Assembly (NCBI GenBank): GCA_009733715.1
Contig: WMKJ01000054.1
Coordinates: forward strand, 1-64,000
DNA length: 64,000 nucleotides
Source of the DNA: Herpomyces periplanetae
Lineage: Eukaryota > Ascomycota > Laboulbeniomycetes > Herpomycetales > Herpomycetaceae
Direction: 5' to 3'
Position numbers and translations under genes: made by a program
In this document: positions 1-12,876 of the stretch, piece by piece
How the letters are laid out: the number at the start of each line of letters is the position of its first letter
Position numbering within the stretch: the stretch's first letter is position 1
The notes under the pieces: generated by a model
Databases searched by the model: none
Seen by the model: only the letters and a program-made list of their open reading frames with translations
Told to the model about the DNA's origin: nothing

Positions 1-1644
1 GAAAGTGGGTAAAAGGATGGAGGCAATCCACTTTAAGGCGAAATAAATGAGTGGAGATGGGGTATGTGATAAATATTAAACTATATGTCACGCCGCATTA
101 TGGCATAATATGGCATGCTGTTCAGAGAGGAGTTATTCTATAGTTATAGTATGGCGAAAGGTGGAATAGGTGAATAAAAGTGGGCGTAAAGGCAATTGGC
201 TAACGAGTCAATTCATATGTTACAGAGTAAAAGTTGAGTGAAAGTTGAATAAGTAGCAAGAAACGCTAAAACGGTAGAAAGATTGAGTGGCAATTGAAGG
301 ATAATTCATGCATCCACAGCATGTAAATGTGGAAATTGCATGATAGAAATTTTTACAACTTATATAGGCTGACAAAGGTAGGTTGTTTCAAGATATGAAG
401 AGTAGAGGAAATAGATGAAGGTCACGAAGACGAAAAGCTGACATTTTACCATCATGAAGTTAATGATTGGTGCAGAATAGGTGAAGGGGAGTAGAATAAT
501 GAAAAGTTTGTGATTAGATGGAATGATTAGTATGATGTTATAAAGTATTCGAGATAACGAATGTGTATTTGCAGTGTGTAGTACGGAGGAGGGGAAGGGG
601 TAGGGGAAGGAAATGGAAAAGAATAGAAAATATAGTAAAGGTTTATAATAGGTATGGACTGTACGAGAAATATTTTTTGCGCAAATGTGATATTCGTTGA
701 TACATTTTTAAATTGGTAAGATAAGCATACTGAGGAGAAAAGCAAAATATCAGTTTAGCCAAGAACGAGGATATATATGAGTATTTGGTAAATAATTGAA
801 GAAAATTTTAACGGGATTATACAAGTGAACAAATGCCAAAGATTAACTTTGGGATGAAGAGCAGGGCAGGCTTGCTATAGAAATCGGGGAAAATTGTGAT
901 GGTGGTGGTGACAATAATGAGGATTGTGGGCAAGGGCATGGCTGTACAAGATTACGATAAAAGTTGAATTATGGAAAAGATGGGCCGGTTAATATACACG
1001 AGGCAAGGATAGAGTGAATCGGCACGTGGAAGAGAACAGTCGAACCAGTTATATATACCAGTAATGTCAGCATCAAGGATGAGGCAACACTTGAAAATGG
1101 TAGGTTTAACATTGGAATAGTTTACCATGCTCGAGATTGTTACGACAATTGCCTCGTATATGCGAGAAAACTGGGAAGTGCAGAGATTTACCCTCTCACG
1201 ATCACGATCCCAAGGGTGTCGGGATTAGGCTTGTGCAACAATTTACACGACATTCCCATGCCCGTCATCGATGGTCCAGTTCAACCAGTGTAAACGTTTT
1301 ACCGGACATCATGTTTAACCTGATCATATTAAATGCAAATCTCGGTGTATTGATTATTTTGGTGAACTTACAATACAGTGTGTTAAGTTTCTCTTGTTTG
1401 GATCTACGATTCCACGTGTGTATAATTAATTACATGAATATGCCTAGATTTTGTTTACCAAGCCAGGCCGTAGCAAAGAAAAGCAATTAATACTACTCTA
1501 CTCTGACCCTTCAATCCATCCAACTAGGTGTATAACGAATCAATTAATCAGAGTCTCCCGACGTATGTGAAAAGTCTAGATCTCGAATAACCCTTTCTCC
1601 ATTTCCATACACTTACCTCCTTTCCCCTACCTAGCTTTTAATCA

Positions 1645-1647
<3 letters not shown>

Positions 1648-1676
<29 letters not shown>
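1648..1676. repeat. (CA)14 microsatellite
   Basis: An uninterrupted CA dinucleotide run of 29 nt lies in non-coding DNA at the end of a pyrimidine-rich stretch. It is a simple repeat with no sign of function. Confidence 0.95.
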
Positions 1677-1680
<4 letters not shown>

Positions 1681-4600
1681 CGATCAATTTCACCTTCGGT
1701 AGATCAAACTTCCGATTGATTAACTGTTCGTTAGATTGCTTTGTAGTGAAAGCAATTTATGGAATTCCCGCTGAGCAAGTCTGGTGATTGGACCATCCGG
1801 AAACATGTGTCTTATAACCGATATTAGTCGGATCCTGTATAGCAAGGTTTTTCGTTATAGGGTATAATAATTATATAAATGAGCCAGCGGAATGATCCCG
1901 ATAAATAGTTCCTACTGGTTCACACTGCGCACACTCGCATATATCCACGCACTCACCCACGCTCCTGCGCGCACACAATCGCTCACACACGTCGGCGAAA
2001 TCGAGTGAAAACTTTGTTAAATGTTTGGCAATATCGTACAATAAAAGTTTCTTTAAATATGAAAATGGGTGTTTTCGTGTGTATTTTTAATGATCCAACT
2101 TGGATCACTCTACACTGGCTGGTTAGTATATGCAGCGTGAGCTGACTTCGTATACGTTAACTTTTACTCGAGAAACGGGATAATTTGTGAGTGAGCGTGC
2201 ACTTGAGTGAAACTGTGACAACGGGTCGGTGAATTCCAGTTTAATGGTTAGGGGAGTTAATTCTCCTTTACAATAAAGGAGGTAAAGCGATTCGAATTGT
2301 GTTAAGTGTATGGGGATGTGAATAAATGATATTCCAGACGATGTCAGGCCAGTTATGTTTCACAGTGGTCGCCTAGTGTACATAGCACCACTTTTGCGCA
2401 CGCGTTACAAAGTGGTTTCCCCACCCCCCCTCACCCCCAACCAAAAAAGTTTAATTCATATCGAGAAATTGCTGCGTATGTTGCACATGCGCGTATAAGT
2501 TTTAATGTATGCACGCACACTTTTACCTACTCAATCATAATTTATACTTATCATACAAACTTATTGTCAGTACTAAGTTTTAGCATATTGCAATTGCCAG
2601 GTCTGCTAACATGTGAGAAACAAAACGAGACATGACAAGACCAGACCAGATGAGCAAGTAACCATTGCACATCAATCAAATGGTGTACCAGCAGCGGCGT
2701 TTATTGAGTTAAAGTAAGTCATGTAAGCCCAGGAAGTTTAGAATGTGTATACTCCGTAGAGTTACGGCTGGCACAATCACTCGTCAGCAAGTCAGAATTT
2801 CACAGCACGGTGTGTATTATGTCCGTGCGCACAGAGTTTAAATTTAAGACGGTTGAAGTTTCGGATATCAATGTCCTAACCATGATCTGAGTTCACGAAC
2901 AGGGTATTTATCAACGCACACTTTTCCGTGGTCATCACAAGCGAATGCAACAGTGGTAAAAAATTAAAGTGTTTACACTCCCCATTCTCCATCAATTTTG
3001 TATGGCTAGTTATTGTTGTGTTGGAGATGATTTACCGAATTAGTTAGTACCCATGCTTAAAGTGTAGGAGAGTCAAGGTAAGTTGGAAAAGCCCACGGAA
3101 ACGTATACCGAGAATACAATCGAGTGGGTATGTTTAAGTAAAAAGATACAGAAGAATAACTGAGAAAAGTTTAAATGTCGATCAAATCATCATGGATAAG
3201 AGTTCTGATGGGTAAGTAGGCATCAGATAAAGGAGAAAAGGCAAAAGATTAATTGGGCGAAAAAGTACACTGAGCTAGGCTAGACCAGGCTTCGTTAAGT
3301 TTGATTTTGTTTGGTTTGGCCTGATTTAAAAGTGAGAAAAGCAATTGTGACGGATAATGTCATTAAAGATGAATTGAGCAATCAATAACGACGGCGATAT
3401 AATTGTGATAAGTATGGCTACCAAGGCTAATTTAGACAATTTAAGGGATGTTTGAACATAAATTTAGGGTGGAAATGAAGAATAAGAGGAAGAGGAAGAA
3501 GAGCAAGTAGAAGATGATCATATTGAGGGGTTGGGACGACGGAATGTTACTCTAGATGAAAAGGTAGGGATGAAGTTAAGACTATCCGCTTTCAGGATGA
3601 CGAACAATGTTACAGTTGCGTCGTCGGTACGAGCGGAAAAGCAACGATGACGGGTATTTTGAACCTTTGCCGTCGCCGTCGCTTCTCATGGGCTGGTCAG
3701 TTGAATTGACGGACGATGAAATGTGTGAACAAGCCGACGGACAAGCGGGAATCATGTAACGTAGCACGCCATTCACGTTGGTTAAAGTATCCACATGGCT
3801 TGTAATATGAGGGGATGGGGGTTTGTTGCGATGAAGATAGTATAATTGACCGTTTATATATATGCGCGTGTATGTAGTCAAATAGAATTAATTATCTGTA
3901 ATAGAAAATGTCTAGTAACTATGGGTAAAGATGCAGGAAAGACTTGAACATTTCTGTATACTGTATACTTTATATCATACCTTAAGACTATAAGGCTTGT
4001 GTTTTGAATCGAATATTTGATGTATCCAGTTAAGATAACTTGAGATAGGCTGATTAAGTGTAGAATGTAAAATTCTACTGTAAACGAGATAAGCAGTTGA
4101 GCCAGTTCAGGTGGGGTGGTATGTAACGGACAATCTTGATCGTCGTGGGCATACATACCTTACTACGAAAGGAACAATGAATATGCAGTCTTATTACCAG
4201 GATAAGTCGGAATAAAAGTGAAAGTGGGTCGTAAAGAGATTCGGAGCCTTGATTCATGCTTTATTTTTTTGAAGAGAGGGATACTGAAATTAGCGTCATC
4301 GTTGTGTGTGTGCGTACATTCATGCATGCATGGCACGGCATGCATTCACTCACTCACGCACGCATGCACGGTGCCGCTTTTACGCAAAATTGGATGAAAA
4401 AGGGTACAAGATGTAGTAGACGGGCAAAATTAAGTTTGTTTCATCAACACTACCACCACCAGCGAATTTCCAATTATAAAGTGTACAGATACGTGAAGAA
4501 AGAAACTGGAATAATTAACGACCGTTTGGCATGCAAAGGAGTCGGTAATAGTAAGTAAAGTGGATAAACAGTGAAAAGACCATGACCATGCTATACGAAT

Positions 4601-6836
4601 ATATATATCACGGTAGGTGGGTGCAATAGAAGCTAACACCAAAGAGTGGGAAACCCGGGATAAAAGTTACCAGAAGGATGGAGCACACTGAATGCCTTAT
4701 CACAAGCTTACAAGAATAAGGAGACTTGAGACTAGCTCAAATTCTCCGGAACGGGGGCACAAGATCAAAGGACCTGCGTGGTTGATGAGAAGTAAAGGAT
4801 ATACCACTGGTACGTATACACACACCGACACATACAACCACACCCCCGAATTTCCCAGAATTCTTGTATTGGATCAAGATATCGTATTTTTCCATCGGAC
4901 TCATCTTAAAACTTACTGTCATATGGCCTGCGACGATGGAAGGGGGCGTGCACGTGAAGGGTAGCCGGGGACAAGTAACTATCATGGTGCTAATTTATTA
5001 GGATTAGATGCGGGCGAGATATTGTTGGAGAAGGGAAGAGAACAAAAATTAATCAGTTCGACACTTGGCCCGCTGGTTAATTTTCCAGTTTGTCTCTTTA
5101 TCCTTCCATCCGCTGAACATTTTACGGCAAAATTTCCTTCGGAGAAAACTTCCCAGATCCCGATTTCACCATGCCGATACTCTCTTGGCCTGTCAAACCA
5201 ATTCGGCATTCTCTATTTGTCCATATGCCGATCCCTTCGACTTCTATTCCGCTCAACCCCGTTAGTGCGGTTCCGACCCTATCCCGATACTTTTGAATTC
5301 CAAATCTCTCTCCATTCCCACCTTCGGCCCGACCTTCCTTGGCCAACTTTCCCTGTTCCGAGTCTTCTGGGCCCCTCTTTATCTGCTCAGACCCGCCAAA
5401 ATAAGGATTTTAGCGCAACAATCATCCAAACCTTTTATATCGTCAATTTTGATAATTCTCTAATGTCTATACACCTTTTCAAATATTTCATCTCATCCTG
5501 TTCAATATCTTCTTTCTCGAAATTTTTACTACAGGGTACTCCAATCCCTCCTTTCCTCATTTTTGTTTCTACAAACTACTGTATACTAAATATATGTAAC
5601 ACCAATTCTCTCTTTTACTTACTCCACGATAACGTTAGGTCGCCACTTTTAGTTAACATTTGCAAGATAACCAGTAAACCCGTGAGCAGGTTTGGTTTTA
5701 CCGAATGTAGAATCCCTCTAAATCACCCGTAATCTCCCAAAACTCGACTATATATTTATTATCTTGAAAACCTAGCCCACTTCAAACACTTTTATTCTCC
5801 ACCGATCACGTCCTACCTACTCTTAACTTGATACTTTCATTTACTATCGCTGGTGTATCCATCTTCACCGTAGTTGCATTCTTGCGCAACCGGAACTCTG
5901 TACCCGCATGTCGTAGCGTTGATTTGTACTCGTCTCCTGGGGTAATATAACTTATCACGAACTACGAAACACCACCTGCAAGCCAGCACTCCTTCACAGC
6001 CAAATTGTATTGTCAATCGCAAAGATCTTTTGCTCATCCGTTTTATGAACAGTAAGGTTAATCACGTCGCTTAAACCTTACATTCCAATACGGCAGCATT
6101 AAACAAACTATCTATGAACACCACTTAACCACCAATATCTTTACCCATTTATTAACTTTGTCCGACCAATGAATTTTTACTTTGCTCGCAAACGCTTGCT
6201 ATGTACACGTAAATATTTTTGTATACCCATACCTTTAACAATATCACTTCATCTGTAAGTTTACCTCGAATTTAGTTTCCCAAGCCACTTTCAACCGTCC
6301 ATATCAACCATCAGATCTACCCAAAGCTTGTATGCATGTATGTTTGCGCCCTCAGGCTCAGGCTCACGCTTAAACGCGCACTCTCCCGTATCTACGCACA
6401 CATACATACGCACGCGTATTAGCATGCAAGCAGCCACTCGTGAAACTCGGAAACGCAAATATCACTAAGTGTAGCTTTTACCGATATAATCGAGATGGCA
6501 CGCTGCTACGTAGTATCTAGTAAGTAGGTGTACCGTACCCGGTATGGGAATCAGTGCAAGGATACCGGAGAATGTGAGCCTAGTTGAATGCGACTACAAG
6601 CAGAGTCAAAACGATAACTGCGACCATAACCGCTGCTACGACGATTAATATTGCGAATGTTACTACAGCTAGTCCTGCCTATGCTACATTCTCTCTTATT
6701 ACTACGAGCTATCCATGTTAAACTGTGTGCAAGACAACATTAATCGCGCGCAATCGCTCATCAATTTGCTTCCATCCGCTAACACACCACTTAATACTCT
6801 AACCCAAACCCCCACGAATCCGTAATGTGTAAATAC

Positions 6837-6852
6837 GTTCGTTTAAACGAAC
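6837..6852. repeat. 16-bp perfect palindrome GTTCGTTTAAACGAAC
   Basis: The 16 bases read identically on both strands, with no spacer. The site lies in the gene desert, in a pyrimidine-rich region. It could bind a dimeric regulator, or it could be chance. No second copy was noticed. Confidence 0.85.
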
Positions 6853-7410
6853 ATGTAAGCCGTCCGAGTTCACTCCCGCTGAATTCATTTTTTTGGGTAA
6901 TTTAACTTGATTTAATTTAAGCAAAACCACTCCACCCGTTAATCCAACCTCTTTTAGCCTTGAGGTACTCATATACGCTCATGTTAACCTAAGTGATTGC
7001 GCACGCAAATATTCGTCTCGCACATATGGTAAGGTTCATTAAATTCTCTTTCATTCATCCGTCCTACCAACCATCCAACGGCCAGTGTACGTGAAAAATG
7101 GGAAACGAACATATTAGACGGCGGGTGACGGGGTGAAGGAAAAAACAAAAATTACACCAAGGGTTTCGCATGTCTGTATACACTTGCGCATGCCTGTACA
7201 CATTTCTACTTGCGTACACATGTGTATGCGCACCCACAGTTATGTACACCCTTTAAATTAAAGTTGATTGTGCGTACAGAATGGCCAACTCTCCCTGGAT
7301 AGGCATCTTACAATGCTATAAACTGCTGGCTTAACTATCATGGTGCAGTACACCCAAACACCTACTGTGCGAGCGCAGCAGTTTCATGTTAAGAATAGAA
7401 GGATAGATGG

Positions 7411-7434
7411 ACGTGCGCGCGCGCGCATGTACGT
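7411..7434. repeat. 24-nt alternating purine-pyrimidine tract
   Basis: Every step in this tract alternates purine and pyrimidine, and its centre is a run of CG dinucleotides. Such composition is known to favour Z-DNA under negative supercoiling. It lies in non-coding DNA with no gene nearby. Confidence 0.85.
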
Positions 7435-8008
7435 TTGAGTATGCATACGCACAAGTTTATCACAGCATTCCCATCCTCGTATACTCGTAAAAGTATGTAT
7501 GCGCGGGCGCATTGACATCCAAATGACGTCAGACGCTTGAAAAAATTTGCGCAAACGAGCCAACAAGCGCAAATTCATTGTTAACACAGTAGATTGTACT
7601 GCGCGGTAGCTCGGTGTGTGATAACAGCTGTGGGTGAAGGTGCGCAGGCTTACCTTAACGTTGTTATTTGTGCACGCTGAAGTTACCAACGGATCGTAAA
7701 TACTCGTATGCAACCTGAGCAATTGATCGCCCTTACACTATTCTATCACTTACACTACTTTGAGCATCCTGTCGTTTAGCATGTATAAATCCGAGTGTGT
7801 GTATAAAATTAACTTCAGGTACACACTGCACTAGTTACCCAAACGCATACTTATGCATCCGAAACTGTTAACCCCGACGTCGGTGTTGACGCTAGTCACC
7901 ATTCAATTGATAGTCATGTCATTACAGAGAAACTTGTGTGCAATGTCGATACACGGGGCTGGTCTAACGGCATTTACTAGTTAACGTTCATGCTAAGTTA
8001 ACTTGAAA

Positions 8009-8028
8009 ATACGTATATATATACGTAT
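8009..8028. repeat. 20-bp perfect palindrome ATACGTATATATATACGTAT
   Basis: This AT-rich palindrome has no spacer and could extrude a cruciform. It sits in the gene desert about 2.5 kb upstream of the Ndt80-like start codon. Confidence 0.85.
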
Positions 8029-9235
8029 ATACGCTTAATGGTATACATATTTTGCGCTAAGGTTTTGGGTAAATATATAACTGTAGCGTAGTGTTTGGTA
8101 TATGGCATTGGTGAGGACGGATTCATAAAAACCGTGACATAGACGATCAGGCTCTACGTAAAACAAACTGAATAATAACGGGAGTGTGAAAAGTGTATAC
8201 GACCATGACCACGAGTGTGCGTATGTGGATGAGTGTATGGGGGCTAACGAAAATCCAAGGGTAAGTGAAGTCATACCGTTATGGTGTCTCTGAGTATTTC
8301 AACAACTCACGCTTATGTGTGTATGTGTGTGTGTTCGTGCGTTTTCCAACGATATTATCTACCGCGGACTCTTCAGGTTTACAGTGTGAGTGAGCGTGCG
8401 AGCAGCAATGGATGCCGTTTCAACGCGCAAGCATGGCCCACGTACGGCAGGCCAAGGAGGGTTAATGTTAACGCATATATCAGGACAGGAAGAGGGTAAA
8501 CAGACCAATCGCTAGCCAGGAAATAGTAAGGAGGATCAGTACAATAATGAATACGATGGGATGAATGTATGCTAAATGATAAGTTCAAACATACGGATAA
8601 ACATGGGAAGAAATCGCGTGTAGGATGGTTTAGTGCTCCTTGAGCGAGTTTTATGGGTAAGATCAATTGAGAAAGAGAGTTAAAGGTTTGAATTAAGCTG
8701 TTAATAAGTTAATTTGTATGGGCATCATTCTGATCAAGTGGATTGAAAGGATGCAACTTGCTCGTCACAAACTTCCACGTTTAGAACGGATAGTAAAATA
8801 TTTGGTAATGTATTGTGCGGAATGAGAGATAAAATGAGCAAGTAAATGTATACGTGAGGGATGCAAATGGAACGTGAGAGGGAGCAAGGGAAGAAATTTG
8901 TATAATGCATGCAAGTAAAAATAATCGTAAAGGGAATTAGTATGTGGGAATATTGAGTAGACAAACATCAATTTGAGGAGCGAGCAATGAGTAAATTAGT
9001 CGAAAAAGGTGGATCGTAGGGTTAGAGATTAAATGCAAAAGTAAAATTACACTTGAAATAGGATAGATAAAGTTGAGATCAGGAAAATCGAAGATAAAAT
9101 GAGTCGTCGAAAAGGTGTGATTTAGAAGGTTGGCGTAGGAAGTGGAAAGGATTTTCCGGGAACTGGGAATAAAGCAAGGAGCATTGAAAGTACAAACGGG
9201 CTACCCTGTCAAGGTCGGACCGGGCCGAGCTAGGT

Positions 9236-9314
9236 GGGGTGAGGTGAGGCGGGGCGAGGTGGGGCAGGGCGAGATGAGGGGAGCATATAGGAGGGGAGGA
9301 GGGGGGGGAAGGGG
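9236..9314 (+). other. G-run cluster, G-quadruplex candidate
   Basis: At least seven runs of four or more G, plus one GGG, fall within 79 nt on the + strand (for example at 9236, 9251, 9261, 9267, 9278, 9293, 9301 and 9311). This fits the usual G-quadruplex pattern several times over. The cluster lies inside the purine-rich tract about 1.2 kb upstream of the Ndt80-like gene. Confidence 0.7.
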
Positions 9315-9949
9315 AAACGTACAAGATGACATGGTTTGGTGCAGTAGGATACGAGAATAGTTGGAAGCTTATGGCAAGGCAAAGCATTGGAGAAGTATGG
9401 AGGAAGTTAATGCGGTGGTAAAAGACGGGAAATAATGAATTAATGTAGAGGATTCATATTATGAAAAGTCAAATTTTACCATGATTTGCCGTACAATTAA
9501 AATAAACTACAATAAAACATTAATGAAATAACGAATCCAAGAAAAAACGACAACGATAGAAATTACCCAAAAGGGTAATATAAATGAGACGAAACGAATC
9601 CAAAAAACCTCCGACAATTCGGCTAAAAAGGAAGGAGGAGTCGATGAAGGGACGAGACGACAAACCGGAACTGCCTGATTCCGACAGTGTCATCTGATTG
9701 CAGTCATCTTATCCTGTTCCAATGCTATGGCATGCCATGTCAAATAGTGCCGAGCGATTCCTTGTCCAAGCTTGGATCATTTCGGTAATATAGTTCTCCG
9801 GCCGACCGGTCGATTGACAAGCCGACATTTCGAATATCCGATCGAACCATCACTCCGATATCCTGATTGCCCGAATGCCCGATCGTCCGACTGTTCAGCC
9901 GACGAGCCAACCGATCGTCCGTCCGCGCACTCCAGACTTTCTTTTTCCT

Positions 9950-10485
9950 CTTGCCTTTTTAAGACATTATGATTGCACTTTCCTTTTTTTCTCTTCTTCC
10001 TTCTACTGACTCGGCGTTAGTATCTTCCCCATTTATCGTCATCATCGCCGCTGTCGCCCTCTCTCTACTCCACACAAAAATACAACATTCAGTTGCTTCT
10101 ACTCTTGATTCCCTTTAAACTTCAGACGGTTATTCACGTTGATCACTCAGGTCGTCGTCGAGGGTGCGAGATTGTAACTCATCGTTGAAATCCTCGTTTT
10201 CCTCGTAATCTGATTGTGCGGCCTGTCCTTAGGATTCGTCTTCATATTCCATTTCTCCATTTTCACTGTTAATACCTTCATCATCATTAACGTTGTTCCC
10301 TATCGCTATTGTTGCCTACTACTCTCCCTTCCGCCCCTCCTCTCCTTCTCGCCTTCCCCCCCGCCTAAGTCTTCTTTTGCAATATCTTCCCCGCAGCCAA
10401 ATCCATTTCCAGCTTCCCACTAATATCATCGACTCATTTTGTATCATCCAAACTCTTCATCTCCTCTATCATCTTCCTTTTGCAT
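9950..10485 (+). promoter_or_regulatory. pyrimidine-rich leader of the Ndt80-like gene
   Basis: The coding strand becomes strongly C/T-rich about 530 nt before the first in-frame ATG. Comparable pyrimidine-rich stretches precede RRP1 (about 17,900-18,528) and the Sch9-like gene (about 36,400-37,151). I infer a promoter and 5' leader; the transcription start cannot be read from the sequence. Confidence 0.5.
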
Positions 10486-12876
10486 ATGGACACCCTAACT
10501 ATGGACCACCAATCTTCTTCCAATAATCCCACTTTGCCTTACTTGACAACATCTGATATCACCATTTCGCGAAATCCCGATTCAAATTCTGCTCCCCTTC
10601 CTCCTCCCACTCAATACGATTCTTCGCTTCATCATACGCTTATACAGCGAACATCTTCCTCTCGTCATAACCAATACATCCCTCAGCTACCACCTGATTC
10701 TTGTCCCTCCCAACTTCCCCCTCAACCATCGGAATATAAGCCTCCGTATTTCAGGTAAACCCACCCCACCATTAACATCATCATCACCTTCTCCCTCATC
10801 TGCTTCGCTTTCCTCACTATTGCCTTAGCTCATTCTTATCCATCAATTCTTCCTCTTTATTGCACAAAGCTAACCAAACTCATACTCAAAACTTATTTTA
10901 GTACCAATCAACTTCCCAATCTCTTAACTCAAAAACCCTTTCAATCATGCCCACAACCTCCCCAAGCTCATCCCACCGCCAGTGCTTACCATGATAATCC
11001 ACCCCCCACTATCGCTTCATCCTCCACTCACCCCACCTCCGCTCTTTCAAGTGATCAAATTTACTGTCCACCACACCTCCCCAATTCTCAGCATCAATTA
11101 TCACACCATTATTCTCACCATCAACTCCATCATCATCCCTTTACTGCTCAACACATGAACGTGCATTTTGATCCTTCACGCCCCCATCATCACTCTACAC
11201 ATGCCAACCCCCCTCCCCCTCCTCCTCTTCCTCATTCTACTCCTTGTACAGATCATGATCAGCAACTTCACCATCCACATCACTCACAACCTCCACCGCC
11301 CTTGCAACCTCCACACTCTCATCAAAATGATTCACAAGATAATACCATCGATGGTCCTGAATTAAAATTGTCTCCTGAAGAAACGTACAAACTCCTCAGC
11401 TTTTCCATGCCCACTCAAAACTATATTATCCTTGATCAGTCTGGTCGACAAATGGCTCTTGGTATTACCGGTCAACTTCACGGTGTCTTCTTTCTCGCTG
11501 AAACTTCATGGCCCGTTAAGGTAGAAGGTGGCAATTTACAGGCTGAAGTAGCATGCTACCGTCGAAACTTTTTCCAAGTTATTGGAACCGTCACACTGCC
11601 TCGTGATTTGTGCTACATTGTTACCCACCAGGGAGAGCAGATTCCCATCGTTAGCCAAGAACTAACAATATCAGCTATCGAGTCGGTTGAAGGTAGTTCC
11701 GTAAAGATTATAACTTTGCCTTGGAAATCGTCCAATCGAAACAACACACAACCTTCGCAGAAACATCTTGATAAAATCGAAAAGGAGCCCCAGTCAATCC
11801 CTTTGGATCCCAACAACGGTCGTGAAATTGATGAAGATTATGTTTATTTTCCCGTTTCATGGAAACGTCTGCAATTTCGTATTGCTACTGCGAATAATGG
11901 CCGGCGCAAACAACTTCAACAAAGATTCGTTATTAAACTCAAAATAAAAGCTGCTTTGTCAATCGACACAGATGTGATACTCTGTGAAATTCATTCTGCT
12001 TCCATTATTGTTCGCGGTAGATCTCCTCGGAATTTTCAAGCAAAAAAGGATGTTCCTATCGGTACCTCCAAAAGCGCCAGTGGCATGCGAAAAATTCAAC
12101 AATTAATGGAACGTCAACAGCAGCAGCAAGTCGAGCAACATCGACTACAAAAACAACTTCTTCAGCAACAAAATCCCCCATCAGCTCCCTTTCAATTGCA
12201 AGCTGCTTCACAATTTCAACAGTCTGATCAACCCGAAGATAATCAGCTCTCTAAACAATCTTTGCTGCAGCAGCAGCTCCAACTGCCAAACTCTTATCAT
12301 CAATCTCATCGAGATCCTCCTCCCCCTCCTCACCATCATCTTCACCTTCATATCGACCAAAATTCTTCAAATCGATCCCATCATAATTCATTTTCCAACA
12401 AGCCAATTCCGAGCAATCCAATCCAGCATATCATTAAAAAACACTCGACGATCAATCAAATTATACCCCAACTTCCTGGCCCTTCCAGCCTAACTCCTCA
12501 TTCTATTCAGAGTAGCTCTAATAACTCATCTTCAAACAACTTGTACTCGTGGAGACCAGCGTCGGCAATCCATTCAGCTGCAACAGGTTCTCCACCTTCC
12601 CTGCACACCGTTAATACTCCATACAGCGCTATGCAATCATCAAACCCCAGTTATCCCGCTACCCCACATAATGTTCAACTTCACTCGGAGAACCCCTCTT
12701 CTCCACCCATGCCTCATGCTCCTTCTCAACATCAACATCATCACCAGCAACACCATCAGCACCATCAGCATCAACATCAACACCAGCACGTTTTGCCTTT
12801 GCCTATCGGATATCCAAACATGAATCAACCGCCGCCTAACTTAACCGGCCTAGGAGACGATACTCGTCAAATTTGA
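10486..12876 (+). CDS. Ndt80/PhoG-like (Vib-1/XprG type) transcription factor
   Basis: Two exons, 10486..10754 and 10902..12876, give a 747-aa protein. The intron starts GTAAAC, has a CTAACC-like branch site and ends TTTTAG, and the frame is kept across it. Residues about 264-472 form an Ndt80/PhoG DNA-binding domain: CYRRNFFQVIGT (308-319), RLQFRIATANNGRRKQ (413-428) and VRGRSPRNF (460-468) match the family's most conserved blocks. Family members are nuclear activators; fungal Vib-1/XprG proteins act in starvation, secreted proteases and heterokaryon incompatibility, and yeast Ndt80 in meiosis. The N-terminus is rich in Pro, His and Ser. The C-terminal 275 residues are Gln/His/Ser-rich, with a His-Gln repeat near 12,725-12,792. 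The start was taken at the first ATG; 10,501 is an alternative. Very long non-coding flanks suggest complex regulation. Confidence 0.9.
12725..12792 (+). repeat. His-Gln codon repeat in the Ndt80-like gene
   Basis: CAT, CAA, CAC and CAG codons alternate here, encoding a His/Gln tract near the C-terminus of the Ndt80-like protein. Such tracts often vary in length between strains and can promote condensation of transcription factors; the latter is inference. Confidence 0.85.

Larger units (their letters stand above)
1..9949. other. gene desert upstream of the Ndt80-like gene
   Basis: No coding region is supported in this nearly 10 kb. Open frames are short, overlap on both strands, lack plausible splice partners and resemble no family I know. 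The stretch holds purine-rich + strand tracts (about 1-1000, 3000-3560 and 8500-9430), pyrimidine-rich tracts (about 5140-6400), a (CA)n microsatellite, two perfect palindromes, an alternating GC tract and a G-run cluster, each listed separately. The longest open frame (5022-5732, + strand, 236 codons) is proline- and serine-rich in step with the local pyrimidine bias, so it is probably fortuitous. Non-coding transcripts cannot be excluded. Confidence 0.6.

Noticed and set aside
5022-5732. 236-codon + strand open frame
   Set aside because: It follows local C/T bias, has no conserved block or splice partner, and overlaps other open frames; it is probably fortuitous.
9772-9925. CCGATC/CCGTCC-rich patch as a possible repeat or mobile-element relic
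   Set aside because: The words are short and irregular, with no terminal repeats, target duplication or coding remnant.
11155-12876. Velvet-domain regulator
   Set aside because: First impression from the Pro/His/Gln-rich setting; the conserved blocks (YRRNFFQV, ATANNGRR, VRGRSP) are those of Ndt80/PhoG.
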